This document shows, piece by piece, positions 1 through 9,040 of a stretch of DNA of 64,000 nucleotides (position 1 is the stretch's first letter; each line of letters begins with the position of its first letter). The stretch is from Candidatus Brockarchaeota archaeon (lineage in GTDB: Archaea > Thermoproteota > EX4484-205 > JAAOZP01): the NCBI GenBank assembly GCA_017601225.1, contig JAFNIX010000001.1, forward strand, positions 130,504 through 194,503, written 5' to 3'. A program made the position numbers and the translations under genes. The notes beneath the pieces are model-generated. The model saw nothing but the letters and a program-made list of their open reading frames with translations, ran no database searches and had not been told where the DNA came from.

Positions 1-234
1 AAAGGCATCTTCATAATGGTGGCGGCTAATGCGGCTGAAGAGGCTTCGAAGCAGGGTGGAAACCTGAATATTCCCTACTGGCGTACGCTGAAAGCAGGCG
101 GGTTCCTGAATGAGAAGTATCCTGGCGTCGTGGAGAACCATAAGAAACTATTGGAGAAAGAAGGCTTCAAGACTATTCGAAGAGGAAGAAAACTCGCTGT
201 TAGCGACTACGAGAAATACTTGGTCGACGTGTAG
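1..234 (+). CDS. MGMT-family DNA-binding protein, C-terminal part
   Basis: The frame is open from base 1 (KGIFIM...) and ends with TAG, so this is the 3' end of a gene that begins outside the window. The visible part contains the stretch PYWRTLKAGGFLNEKYPG followed by a run resembling HKKLLEKEGF, which I recognise from archaeal MGMT-fold (O6-alkylguanine-DNA alkyltransferase-like) proteins. The PCHR active-site motif of true alkyltransferases is not visible and may lie upstream. By family it would bind DNA, either repairing or sensing alkylated bases. An ATG at 16 would give 72 residues, but the reading frame clearly continues upstream of it. Confidence 0.6.
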   Translation, partial: KGIFIMVAANAAEEASKQGGNLNIPYWRTLKAGGFLNEKYPGVVENHKKLLEKEGFKTIRRGRKLAVSDYEKYLVDV

Positions 235-375
235 CATGCCCTTGCGTGCTTCTTCGAAAGTAACGCGGGCCGCCTCTAAAAACATCCTATTCAGCTTAGA
301 ATGCCGCAGGCACGGTGGTTTAACGGCGGTCTAACGCGCACCCGCCGGAAAACAGTCGGCAGCCCAATCCCTACA

Positions 376-385
376 TTTATATAAA
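376..385 (+). promoter_or_regulatory. TATA box of the esterase gene
   Basis: TTTATATAAA is centred 28 bases before the ATG at 409. This predicts transcription starting at or next to the start codon, a leaderless mRNA. The same spacing recurs at many genes in this window. Confidence 0.6.
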
Positions 386-408
386 TCCGGTTCAACAGAT
401 AATGGTTT

Positions 409-1098
409 ATGAGTCAGACTGCGCAAGTGTTTGAGGAGGAGGTTGTTAAGAAGGTTTCCATAAAATACCTGCTTTACCTGCCTAAAGACTACGATAGGAA
501 GCCGAGGGTCAAGTGGCCTACGATCCTTTTCCTGCATGGAATGGGTGAGAGGGGAGACAACCTTGAGCTCGTTAAGAAGCATGGGATCCCTAAGATCGTC
601 GAGGAGAAACCTGGTTTCCCGTTCATCGCCATATCGCCTCAGTGCCCATCGTACTCCATGTGGCCGATGATGGTGGATGAGCTTCGCGACCTTCTCTTAG
701 ACGCTTTGAAACGGTACCGTATCGATGAGACGCGTATCTACCTTACTGGGCTGAGCATGGGTGGCTTCGGATCCTGGCACTTGGCCTCCACATATCCTGA
801 GCTTTTCGCCGCCGTTGTCCCAATATGCGGAGGAATGTTTCCCGATGAAAAGTTTCAGGAACGCATAAGGGCTTTGAAAGACATTCCGATCTGGATTTTC
901 CACGGCGCTAAGGATGAGCTTGTGCCTGTTGACAACTCGAAGCAGCTTTACGAGGCTCTTAAGAAAATCGGGGGGAAAGTGAGGCTTACAATCTATCCTG
1001 ACCTGGGTCACGACTCGTGGACAGTCACCTACGATAACCCTAAGCTCTACGAATGGCTGTTGAAACAGAGGAAACGCCGGCCTAGAAAAACCCGTTAA
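409..1098 (+). CDS. alpha/beta-hydrolase, phospholipase/carboxylesterase-like
   Basis: This 229-residue protein has the features of a small serine esterase. FLHGMG at 42-46 fits the oxyanion region, the nucleophile elbow G-L-S-M-G places the serine at 116, and HGAKDELVP (Asp169) and GHDSW (His201) complete a Ser-Asp-His triad. No signal peptide or membrane segment is seen, so it should be cytoplasmic and cleave carboxylic esters or similar short substrates; the substrate is unknown. The family includes dienelactone hydrolase-like and prolyl-oligopeptidase-type esterases. The ATG start follows a TATA box at leaderless spacing. It stands alone ahead of a sugar-metabolism run of genes on the same strand. 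Confidence 0.8.
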   Translation: MSQTAQVFEEEVVKKVSIKYLLYLPKDYDRKPRVKWPTILFLHGMGERGDNLELVKKHGIPKIVEEKPGFPFIAISPQCPSYSMWPMMVDELRDLLLDALKRYRIDETRIYLTGLSMGGFGSWHLASTYPELFAAVVPICGGMFPDEKFQERIRALKDIPIWIFHGAKDELVPVDNSKQLYEALKKIGGKVRLTIYPDLGHDSWTVTYDNPKLYEWLLKQRKRRPRKTR

Positions 1099-1212
1099 AC
1101 AAGGGGACCCTAAGGAGCGAGCCGCCACGCATGTTTAGAGAAAGAGTTAACACGCGCTACAAGTGAACGCTTAAATTCATCGCTACCGTTTTTCCAACAG
1201 GGTGTTCTCCAG

Positions 1213-2223
1213 ATGTTTGAGAAGAGGGTTCGTGTGGGCTTCATTGGCTGCGGCCATCATTCTATGGAGAGTCTTCAGCCCGCTGTCTCTCTCATCCCGC
1301 GGTTCGACTATGTTGCTGCCTGCGACCTTGACGCGGAGAAGGCCAGGGAGGCTGCGAGGCGCTTCGGAGCCAGGAAAACGTATACTGACTACGTTGAAAT
1401 GGTTGACGAGGAGTCTCCCGACGCCGTCGTAATCGTCGGCCCTCCCCCGCTTCACGAGGAAGCTGGAGTATCCTGCTTGAAGAAGGGTCTGCACGTTTTC
1501 GTCGAGAAGCCTCCGTCCCTAACCCTAGACGGCGCCAGGAGGCTTATGGAGGCGATGAAGTCCTCCGGAAGAATCTGCATGGTCGGCACCCATTGGCGCC
1601 ACATGCCTGTCCACAGGGCTCTTAAAACGCTTTCCGAGCGGGAGGTTTTCGGCGAGGTTTTCCGTCTTGAAGCCACTTACCTTGCTCCCGACACCCGGGG
1701 TGCCTGGGGCCTGTCTTTCGAATGGGGCTTCATGCTTAACCAGGCGGTCCACCCGATGGACTGCCTCCAGTTCCTAGGGGGAAGGGTTGTCGAGGCTGAG
1801 GCCCGGGGCGTGGTGGAGGAGGGCAGGAAGCTTGCCGTTTCAGCTTCCCTAATTTTCGCCTCAGGCGCCGTGGGGTCTTTCACGCTCGGCGGCTGCTCCC
1901 CCTTGTTCTACGAGCGTGTCGGTGTTCAGGGAACCGGGGGCTGGGCTGAGGCTGAGCAGTTTAAGAGGCTTAGGTACGCGGGTAGGGAAAGATGGATTGA
2001 GCCGACTGATCCCTCTGCGATTCAAACACTGGTTTTCGAGCATGGAAGCCACTACCGGGGTGTCTCCCGCCCAGGCTACGTTGAGGAGCTCGAGGTCTTC
2101 GCGGAATCAGTTCTTTCAGGAGGGCATCCCCATGCTGATGCTGAGGATGCTTATTACGCTTTGAAAACGCTTGACGCGATTGTTAAAAGCATTGAAAAAG
2201 GCGGCAGTGTTCGAATAGATTAG
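1213..2223 (+). CDS. Gfo/Idh/MocA family oxidoreductase
   Basis: The N-terminus has the Rossmann motif GFIGCG (residues 9-14), followed by an acidic residue region (ACDLD) typical of dinucleotide binding. The family hallmark EKP is at 98-100, with the catalytic lysine at 99. The C-terminal half is the expected alpha/beta substrate domain. At 336 residues it is the normal family size. Members are NAD(P)-dependent dehydrogenases of sugars, inositols or related polyols. The next genes downstream (sugar isomerase-like TIM barrel and an aldo/keto reductase) support a role in carbohydrate use, but the substrate cannot be read from sequence. Confidence 0.85.
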   Translation: MFEKRVRVGFIGCGHHSMESLQPAVSLIPRFDYVAACDLDAEKAREAARRFGARKTYTDYVEMVDEESPDAVVIVGPPPLHEEAGVSCLKKGLHVFVEKPPSLTLDGARRLMEAMKSSGRICMVGTHWRHMPVHRALKTLSEREVFGEVFRLEATYLAPDTRGAWGLSFEWGFMLNQAVHPMDCLQFLGGRVVEAEARGVVEEGRKLAVSASLIFASGAVGSFTLGGCSPLFYERVGVQGTGGWAEAEQFKRLRYAGRERWIEPTDPSAIQTLVFEHGSHYRGVSRPGYVEELEVFAESVLSGGHPHADAEDAYYALKTLDAIVKSIEKGGSVRID

Positions 2224-2291
2224 CTTCTAAACTTTTTTCCCAACACCGCCTTTTTAAAAGGCTTTAAGGAGCCAAAGGGTCATTGTTAACC

Positions 2292-3149
2292 ATGTTTAGA
2301 AACCTGAGTCCCGGAGCCATAGGTGTTCAGAAGCCTCTTGCTGAAACCGTTACGCTGGCTAGGATTGGGGGGTTCCAGGGTGTTGAAGTAAGCATGATCG
2401 AGGTCTCCAGGCTCGCAGAGGAGGAGTCTCTCGGCTACGTGAGAAGCCTGTTTGAAGCCGGGGTAAGGCCCGGGGGCTGGGGTCTGCCTTTCAACTGGCG
2501 TGGCGACGAGCATGATTACGAGAAGGGTTTAACGGTTCTCAGCCGGTTGGCTTCCCTGGCTGCTGAAATAGGCTGCCCAAGGGCTTTCACCTTCATAATG
2601 CCCTTCTCAGACGACAAGCCTTTCGAAGAGAACTTCAAATGGCATGTTTCAAGGCTTAAGCCGGTGGCCAGAATATTGTTTGACAACGGCTGCATGCTTG
2701 GGCTGGAGTTCGTGGGAACCGAGTCGCTCCGGGCTAACCGTAAGCATGTTTTCATCCATGATTTAAACGGTATGATGGAATTGTGCAGAGCATTAGAGTA
2801 TGGGAATGTCGGCCTCCTGCTGGACAGTTGGCACTGGTATGCTTCTCGTGGAACCATCGGGGATATTTTGAGGCTCCGCGGGAGGGATGTTGTCTATGTG
2901 CATGTTAACGATGCTCCCGTCAACGTGTCTTTAGACAGGCTTCTCGACAACGTTAGGTTTCTGCCGGGGGAGACGCGTGTAATCAACCTTAAAGGCTTTC
3001 TGAAGGCGTTGAAAAGCATCGGCTACGACGGCCCGGTGACTCCTGAGCCTTTCAGCGAGAAGGTAAGCAGGATGAGCCCCGAGGAGGCTGTGAAGACAAC
3101 TGGTGAAGCCTTGAAAAAGGTCTGGCTGGAAGCAGGCCTACCCGTGTGA
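2292..3149 (+). CDS. sugar phosphate isomerase/epimerase-like TIM barrel
   Basis: The protein looks like a xylose-isomerase-like TIM barrel (AP endonuclease 2 superfamily): LGLEFVG, LLLDSWHW and VYVHVNDAP occur in the order expected for metal-ligand strands carrying Glu, Asp/His and His. Such proteins isomerise or epimerise sugars and keto sugars. I chose the ATG at 2292; a TTG at 2283 in the same frame is also possible. A TATA-like TTTTTAAAAG at 2251-2260 would start transcription near 2283, which fits either choice. The gene follows a Gfo/Idh/MocA dehydrogenase by 68 bases and has its own promoter, suggesting two enzymes of one sugar pathway. Confidence 0.75.
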   Translation: MFRNLSPGAIGVQKPLAETVTLARIGGFQGVEVSMIEVSRLAEEESLGYVRSLFEAGVRPGGWGLPFNWRGDEHDYEKGLTVLSRLASLAAEIGCPRAFTFIMPFSDDKPFEENFKWHVSRLKPVARILFDNGCMLGLEFVGTESLRANRKHVFIHDLNGMMELCRALEYGNVGLLLDSWHWYASRGTIGDILRLRGRDVVYVHVNDAPVNVSLDRLLDNVRFLPGETRVINLKGFLKALKSIGYDGPVTPEPFSEKVSRMSPEEAVKTTGEALKKVWLEAGLPV

Positions 3150-3241
3150 AGCAACGGAAGAGCCTCGTTTAAAGCTGAGGCTGGGAAAACAGAGTAGTAC
3201 TCGTGGAAACGTTTTTAAAGATTATGGAAGAAATGTTTAAC

Positions 3242-4252
3242 ATGGAGTATGTTCGTTTAGGCTGGTCGGGGCTTAAGGTTTCACGGATTTGCTTGGGAGC
3301 AATGTCTTTCGGCGATCCTGCTCTACAGGCCTATGGGGGCGGGGGCTGGGTTTGCGGCAAGGAGGATGCTTTCAGGGTTTTAAACAGGGCGTGGGACCTC
3401 GGCGTAAACTTCTACGACACTGCCAACGTCTACTCGAGGGGGAAATCCGAGGAGATTCTCGGAGAGTTCCTGCAGGGAAGGAGGGAGGACGCGGTGGTGG
3501 CTACGAAAGTTTTCTTCCCCATGGGGGACGGGCCGAACGACTCCGGGCTTTCCAGGAAGCACATTCTGAGGCAGATCGAGGGATCGTTAAGCAGGCTTAG
3601 GACTGACTACGTTGACCTATACCAGATACACAGGTGGGACTATTCCACGGGGATTGATGAAACCCTGTCCACGTTAACCGGTTTAGTGCGCCAGGGGAAG
3701 GCGAGGTACATAGGTGCGTCAAGCATGTGGGCATGGCAGTTCGCCACAGCCCTCTTCACCAGCGAGATGAAAGGGTATGAGAAGTTCGTAAGCATGCAGA
3801 ACCTGTATAACCTGCTATACCGTGAGGAGGAGAGGGAGATGATACCCCTTTGCAAGGCGCATAATATTGCGCTGATCCCTTACAGCCCTAACGCCGCCGG
3901 GGTTCTAACCGGCAGATACTTGAAGGAGGGTAGGCTCGTCGTCGGCCCGAGCGACAGTGAACGCCTGCAGCCGGGCACCGGGTTTTACGCTTACAGGACC
4001 TACATCGAGCCTCCTGAAAACGCTGAGATAGTTAAGAGGGTTGTGGAAACCGCGGGGAACAAGGGTGTGACGCCGACTCAAGTCGCCTTAGCGTGGCTTT
4101 TCCACAAGGGTGTCACTGCGCCGATAATAGGCACGACGAAGGTGGAACACTTAGAGGAGGCTGTGGGTGCGCTGAGCGTTAGGCTGACTGAAGACGAGGT
4201 CAAGTACTTGGAGGAGCCCTACCGGCCGAAGCCTGTTCTAAACATACGCTAG
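3242..4252 (+). CDS. aldo/keto reductase
   Basis: This 336-residue protein (counted from the ATG at 3242) has the family catalytic tetrad in its usual contexts: Asp59 and Tyr64 in FYDTANVY, Lys89 in VATKVF and His130 in YQIHRWD. The C-terminal half holds the NADP(H)-binding region typical of voltage-gated potassium channel beta-subunit-like aldo/keto reductases. The open frame extends up to a GTG at 3203, but a TATA box (TTTTTAAAG, 3212-3220) lies 26 bases before the ATG at 3242, so the shorter, leaderless start is preferred. It reduces aldehydes or ketones of unknown identity. A second, clearly different aldo/keto reductase is at 22070. Confidence 0.88.
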   Translation: MEYVRLGWSGLKVSRICLGAMSFGDPALQAYGGGGWVCGKEDAFRVLNRAWDLGVNFYDTANVYSRGKSEEILGEFLQGRREDAVVATKVFFPMGDGPNDSGLSRKHILRQIEGSLSRLRTDYVDLYQIHRWDYSTGIDETLSTLTGLVRQGKARYIGASSMWAWQFATALFTSEMKGYEKFVSMQNLYNLLYREEEREMIPLCKAHNIALIPYSPNAAGVLTGRYLKEGRLVVGPSDSERLQPGTGFYAYRTYIEPPENAEIVKRVVETAGNKGVTPTQVALAWLFHKGVTAPIIGTTKVEHLEEAVGALSVRLTEDEVKYLEEPYRPKPVLNIR

Positions 4253-4461
4253 CGGCGTGCCAAGTTGGAGCAACACGTCGCATTATGCTTATGCAAGGAA
4301 TGTAGGCTAGCGTCTTAAACCTGTAGTAGTGCTCCTCCACCCTGCTGGACTCGCGTCAACGCTTCCACCTGCTTTCCCTCCACGCTTAAACGGGTCGTAG
4401 CCGGTTTCAAAAGCCAATCCTACCCTTCTCAGCGTGTGCTACACAACCCTTTTACACAACG

Positions 4462-4469
4462 CTTATAAG
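4462..4469 (+). promoter_or_regulatory. TATA box deciding the start of the secreted protease
   Basis: CTTATAAG is centred 28 bases before the in-frame TTG at 4494. Starting there gives a clean signal peptide, whereas the longer frame from GTG 4434 would place charged and polar residues ahead of it. Confidence 0.5.
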
Positions 4470-4493
4470 TTTCTATACGTCTCCTATAAAGTC

Positions 4494-6701
4494 TTGACTG
4501 TAAGGGTTAAGCACCTGTTGCCCCTAACACTGTTCTCGTTAACGCTCTTCTCCGCAATGCCTGTCTCCGCCTCCCCAGCGATCAAGCCTGATGCACTTCC
4601 AGACGGACGAGTTGGCCAGCTCTATCAGGTTATTCTAAGCTGGGAGGGACACCAGCAGCCTCCCCCGATCACATGGCTCCTAGTGTCCGGCAGTCTTCCG
4701 CCTGGGCTGCGTCTGGAAACGCTTGGAGACGGCTCCGGCTACATATGGGGGACGCCGGCTCAAGGAGGAACATACCAGTTTAGAGTGAGGGCTCAACAAC
4801 CATTCGGCTTAATAACGATAATCAAGGAGGAGAAGGATTACACTGTTTCGATAGCTGGGCTCGGGATCCACCCAGAGTCTCTCCCCGAAGCAACTGAGGA
4901 GACGAGTTACAGTGCTAAAATCTACGTGGTCGGCGGAACACCCCCATATGACTGGGGCATAGCCGGGTTGCCTCCAGGCTTACGATGGGAATATGTTGAC
5001 TTAAGAGACAAAGAGGTGGCAGCGATACACGGTTCCCCGGAAGCCGGCTCCGCTGGAAACTACTCGGTCACGGTGACTGTCCGCGACCATAAGGGTAATG
5101 TAGTCTCAAGAACATATGTTCTAACGGTTAAGGAACCCGCTTGGGATTACAGCGTCACGATAACTCGTCTAACCTCTGAAGGAGAGTCTTCCCGCGCCAC
5201 AGTGTATATAGATGGGCTGATAATAGCGCCGGGAACCCTGCCGGTAGACTCCTCCACCGGAAAGCCCTACTTGGCTGAAGATGTTTTCGAAGTCAGGCTC
5301 CACCGGACCTCTGGAAGAGGGGACAAGCATGTTGAGCTTTTCCTCTCAATTCCGGAGACAACTCCGCCTGGAGTAACAGTGGAGATGGAGTCTCCCTGGA
5401 GGGGAGAATTCGGCGTCACGGATCTAGTGAGAAGAATATCTGTCAAGGTTGACAGGACATACCTGTTACATTACGAGAGTTTCACCACGAAGGATGTGCA
5501 TCGAAACCTGGTTGTTAAAGTCACAGGGGTGAGGAACGAGACTCACCCTCTCACAGTGACCATTAAAGGCCTTAAGATAGATGTTTACTTCGGGTACCGT
5601 CTCTGGGATGCTGAGCCGATCCAGGTTGTGGAGAGCTACTTTGAGAAAGTAAGCCTTGTTGAACGCAAATCCACTGTTTTCAAGACCCAAGTGTGGGTAA
5701 TATGCAGCAGGCCTCCCCGCGTGGACATCAGCTTCAAGGTGACTTATTTGCCTTTTGAAGACTGGTATTGGGACATTCCAGACTCGAGTTCAGGAACCCA
5801 CGGGGTCTCCTATGTCACAGTAAGCATTCCTAGGACTGAGATTGTTCTACCTTCAGGCGCCTCTTGGACAACCCCGGTTTCCCGCACCATCTATATTCCT
5901 ACTGTACACTCTCAAACAGGGTTCGAATACTTCTATGTTTCGTTCCCATTGTCAATGCCGCGGCCCAGGCTCACGCCAAGCCGCACCGTCAGGTACACGC
6001 TTTATTTGGACGCGGGAGCAGACATATCTGAGTGGAACGAGGATAACAATCTTTATCAGGATTCTTGGCCGGTTGTCAGAACCCGAGGGCTCAGGCTTCT
6101 CTTCGTACCATGGGTTAGCGATGACGAGGAGCTTCGCGCGGCAATAGGGTTGTTCCCAGATGTTCCAAGGTACGCGATATGGCGTTCAGGCGACTATTTC
6201 TACAACTGGACGGTTGTGAACGATGTGACTTACGGCCTCTGGGGGGAATGGACGCCTGTCGTCTGCGTGAAGTTCCCCGTCAGCATGTCCGATTTCGCAA
6301 ACATCACTGAAACCTATGTTATTAAAGCTAGGGCTCTGGCGGAATACGTTCAGGCCACTTACCCGATAGCGGAGTTGGAGCTGACATATTCTGTGAGGCC
6401 CGTTTGGATGGACTTGGAGGAGCCAAGCCATCCCATAATGATATTGGAAGATAGGAATCACGGGCGGGTTCTGAGGGAGGTCGCCAGACAGGCTAGGATA
6501 TATGGCTACGATGCTGGCGTGGCGATGAGGATATGCGGTTCAGGGGGTCAGTCGCGAGGAGTCAAGTGGGCTGTTTTCACGGATGTTTTCGCACCGGTGG
6601 CTACGCTCGCGCACGAGCTGTACCATCTTTTAGGCCCAATGGATTACGATGATTATAGTCAGTATCCTGCGGACGCTGGGTACTGGGTTAACAAGGGCTA
6701 G
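4494..6701 (+). CDS. secreted Ig-domain metalloprotease, N-terminal part (in-frame TAG)
   Basis: From TTG 4494 the protein begins with a signal peptide (a basic start, then LLPLTLFSLTLFSAMPVSA). It continues with two putative Ig (He_PIG-like) domains, recognised by phrases such as LPPGL...GYIWGTPAQGGTYQF, then long beta-rich segments. A zincin motif HELYH is encoded at 6612-6626, followed by GPMDYDDY, so this is probably an exported zinc metalloprotease. The frame stops at TAG 6699-6701, but the next codons continue in the same frame into a second ORF with domains and a membrane anchor, so one protein of about 1,125 residues has been split. An alternative GTG start at 4434 exists. Confidence 0.65.
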   Translation: MTVRVKHLLPLTLFSLTLFSAMPVSASPAIKPDALPDGRVGQLYQVILSWEGHQQPPPITWLLVSGSLPPGLRLETLGDGSGYIWGTPAQGGTYQFRVRAQQPFGLITIIKEEKDYTVSIAGLGIHPESLPEATEETSYSAKIYVVGGTPPYDWGIAGLPPGLRWEYVDLRDKEVAAIHGSPEAGSAGNYSVTVTVRDHKGNVVSRTYVLTVKEPAWDYSVTITRLTSEGESSRATVYIDGLIIAPGTLPVDSSTGKPYLAEDVFEVRLHRTSGRGDKHVELFLSIPETTPPGVTVEMESPWRGEFGVTDLVRRISVKVDRTYLLHYESFTTKDVHRNLVVKVTGVRNETHPLTVTIKGLKIDVYFGYRLWDAEPIQVVESYFEKVSLVERKSTVFKTQVWVICSRPPRVDISFKVTYLPFEDWYWDIPDSSSGTHGVSYVTVSIPRTEIVLPSGASWTTPVSRTIYIPTVHSQTGFEYFYVSFPLSMPRPRLTPSRTVRYTLYLDAGADISEWNEDNNLYQDSWPVVRTRGLRLLFVPWVSDDEELRAAIGLFPDVPRYAIWRSGDYFYNWTVVNDVTYGLWGEWTPVVCVKFPVSMSDFANITETYVIKARALAEYVQATYPIAELELTYSVRPVWMDLEEPSHPIMILEDRNHGRVLREVARQARIYGYDAGVAMRICGSGGQSRGVKWAVFTDVFAPVATLAHELYHLLGPMDYDDYSQYPADAGYWVNKG

Positions 6702-6710
6702 GTTAGGGGG

Positions 6711-7871
6711 GTGGGGGAAAGCTACTTCATGGCGGGGGGTGTAGTTTCGACCCCCGGAACCCTTCTAGGGAGGACTAATGATTCTGAACGCTCCCAGCCT
6801 CCCTACTTCGAATGGGCTGGGGAGAGCAGCCACTGGATTACGTTACAGATGTATCAAAGACTTATGGCTGGATGGTTCAACCCTGAACACTCAAGGGATC
6901 CGCTCGCCATCCTGGTGGGCGGGGCGGTTTTCAAGAATGGTTCAGCGTTCTTCGAGCCGTTTCTGGTTCAGCAGGCGGAGATAGACCTTCTGCCGGGTTC
7001 AGTCGGAGACTATTACATAGTTTTCCTTGATAAGGAGGGCAGGGTTTTGAAACGGTTCGGCTTCAACGCCAGCTTCTTGGTTTTCGACAATCCTTTGGAG
7101 AATCAGAAGGACGAGTCTTATTTCAACTACTATTTGGAGGCTGTCGACGGAATTCGGGCGGTCGAGTTAAAGGACCGCGATGGAAGAACACTTGCCCGCA
7201 GAGAAGTATCTGCGAATCCTCCGACCCTGAGTCTAAAATTCCCCTTGGGCGGCGAGAGGCTGACGAACCTGCGGAGCAATAAGACTTGGATAAGCTGGGA
7301 GGCAAACGATCCAGACGGGGACACGCTGTACTACTATGTGGCTATCAGCCCGGACAATGGGACCTCATGGCTGCCCCTGGAGGTTGACTACACGGGCACT
7401 AGCATCGGGTTCGGCACATGGTGTTTCAAGCCTGGAGACCAGTATTTGGTCAATGTTAAAGTGTCCGACGGCTTTCACACCATGGAGGTTTTTTCGAAGC
7501 CGTTCAGCATAGGCCCCTATGTTGAGCTCAAAGTATTATCAGAGATCGGGGGGGTCAACGGGTCTGGGTGGTATCTGAAGGGTGAGGAAGCGGTCTTCAG
7601 CGTGCTCTTCACAAAGAGGACTATGGATGGGCTTCTAGGGCTGCTGGGAGGCTACTACGAGTTCACAGGCTGGGGTGGAGACTTTGTGTCGAAGGAAACA
7701 AGGGTATCGGTCACGATGGACAGTGACAAGACTGTCAACGCCGTATTCAGAGCAGACTACACAATGCCGTTAATATACGTAGCGATACTGGTTACCATGC
7801 TGCTTCTCGCAGTATTCATCGTAGTGAGGCTGAGGGCGAGAAAACCATTGCCTCCGCCTCCGGTTGAATAG
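6711..7871 (+). CDS. C-terminal part of the split protease: Ig-like domains and membrane anchor
   Basis: The reading frame is the same as the upstream gene, separated only by the TAG at 6699 and three sense codons; GTG 6711 is the first possible restart. The segment starts GESYFMAGGV, which reads naturally as a continuation of the protease domain, then has a beta-sandwich region (SWEANDPDGDTLYYYVAISPD), a TGWGGDF repeat-like module and a C-terminal hydrophobic helix (MPLIYVAILVTMLLLAVF) followed by RLRARK. This is the topology of a protein anchored in the membrane with the catalytic part outside. Without readthrough the upstream part would be secreted unanchored and this part would lack an export signal. 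Confidence 0.6.
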   Translation: MGESYFMAGGVVSTPGTLLGRTNDSERSQPPYFEWAGESSHWITLQMYQRLMAGWFNPEHSRDPLAILVGGAVFKNGSAFFEPFLVQQAEIDLLPGSVGDYYIVFLDKEGRVLKRFGFNASFLVFDNPLENQKDESYFNYYLEAVDGIRAVELKDRDGRTLARREVSANPPTLSLKFPLGGERLTNLRSNKTWISWEANDPDGDTLYYYVAISPDNGTSWLPLEVDYTGTSIGFGTWCFKPGDQYLVNVKVSDGFHTMEVFSKPFSIGPYVELKVLSEIGGVNGSGWYLKGEEAVFSVLFTKRTMDGLLGLLGGYYEFTGWGGDFVSKETRVSVTMDSDKTVNAVFRADYTMPLIYVAILVTMLLLAVFIVVRLRARKPLPPPPVE

Positions 7872-7902
7872 CGCACTAGCAAGCCGAAAAAGCTGTGCAA
7901 CA

Positions 7903-8442
7903 CTAGTCGAGCTTCAAGTACATTCTGACGATGTCAGTATACCCTTCTTTTTTACACGCCATCCCCGGTATTGTTTCAGCCTCCATGAACCCCAGCTTAC
8001 TGTAAACGTGGCGCGCCCTAGTGTTACTAGCGTATACATCCAGAACCAGCAGCCTGAGGCCAGCCCTCCTGGATTCTTCGACAAGCGTTTCCAGCATTCT
8101 TGTGCCGATGCCAAGATCCCTGTATTCCCTAGCAATAATTATTCCGAGGAACCCAACGTGGCTCTGAGCCCCCGCTCCCCTAGTGACCTCGGAGTTTCCA
8201 ACCACCTTTCCATCCACCTCCGCCACAACCCCTATGGTCCTTCCTTTCTCTATGTTCGTCAGGAACCTGGCTAGCCATTCAGCCTCCTCCTCCCTCGTAA
8301 CCTTCCTGTTTACAATGATATCCGCCTCCTCCTCGACCACCGAGTTTATGAGCTCCAAAAGGTCATCCAAGTCCTCCCACCTCGGAGTCCTTAAAACCAG
8401 TCTCCGCCCATCGCTCAGTTGATACTCGCCGAATTTTTTCAT
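7903..8442 (-). CDS. GNAT-family N-acetyltransferase
   Basis: The protein contains the acetyl-CoA-binding segment with R-D-L-G-I-G-T after a beta strand (GFLGIIIAREYRDLGIGTRML), then LVLDVYASNTRARHVYSKLGF, the usual C-terminal part of RimI-like acetyltransferases. The start is uncertain: the open frame reaches ATG 8499, but ATG 8442 (MKKFGEYQL) gives a normal length of 179 residues; a TATA-like TTTAAA at 8512-8517 is too close for a leaderless start at 8499. It would acetylate an amine of a protein or small molecule; the substrate is unknown. It converges on the split protease gene, with 31 bases between the stops. Confidence 0.8.
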   Translation of the reverse strand: MKKFGEYQLSDGRRLVLRTPRWEDLDDLLELINSVVEEEADIIVNRKVTREEEAEWLARFLTNIEKGRTIGVVAEVDGKVVGNSEVTRGAGAQSHVGFLGIIIAREYRDLGIGTRMLETLVEESRRAGLRLLVLDVYASNTRARHVYSKLGFMEAETIPGMACKKEGYTDIVRMYLKLD

Positions 8443-8616
8443 CGTGTTTCTGCCACGCTCCAGGCTGGTTGCCCTATACTCCCCCGCCGTCTGAAGCATC
8501 TTTTCAGCGGATTTAAAGGTTCTGGCGGTGCACCAAGTATTCAGCGTTTCCAGCGGAAGTTAGTCTACCGGTTTCTCCGCCTGTTGAAAACGAGTCAGCC
8601 AGGCCTTAAGCCCGTT

Positions 8617-8793
8617 TTATAGCACTCTGTCTCCAATCTGGCTCATGCCTGATCTGTTTAAGATTGAGAGATAGTCGTAAACGGCCTGTGGCGCAGACGC
8701 TGCTTGAGACACCGGTATCTCTGAAAGGTTCTTCGCGAACTCCTCTTGCTCTATACTCTTCCCGCTTTTTCTTTTCAACCGCCTCATCTTCAT
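8617..8793 (-). CDS. small basic-start protein, 58 residues, unknown
   Basis: Reading the minus strand gives an ATG preceded by a clean Shine-Dalgarno GGAGGTG six to eight bases upstream, and a TATA-like TTAAATATT near 8822-8830 at a suitable distance. The product starts MKMRRLKRKSGKSIEQEEF, has a central Ala/Ser/Pro stretch (VSQAASAPQAVYDYLSIL) and ends SQIGDRVL. There are no cysteines or membrane segments. I do not recognise a family. The combination of promoter, ribosome binding site and coherent short frame makes it a credible gene below usual length cut-offs. It lies between a GNAT gene and a DUF3795 gene. Confidence 0.55.
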   Translation of the reverse strand: MKMRRLKRKSGKSIEQEEFAKNLSEIPVSQAASAPQAVYDYLSILNRSGMSQIGDRVL

Positions 8794-9040
8794 TTCACCT
8801 CCAAAACAGCTAGAAGTAGATGAATATTTAAGGCCGACTCGCTTTTTACGTTTTCCACCTGTGTTCTCGCATCGTGATTACTTTACGTGAGTTTAAGTCA
8901 ACGTTTCCAAATGGCTTAAACATTCATATTATGGTGGTTAAGTTGAGCATCTAAAACTGGTCTGGTTTAGATTCGCTAATCATTCTATAAGCGTGAGAAC
9001 AGGTTTAAATACTTAAAGGGCACTATGAGGAAAGTGGAGC

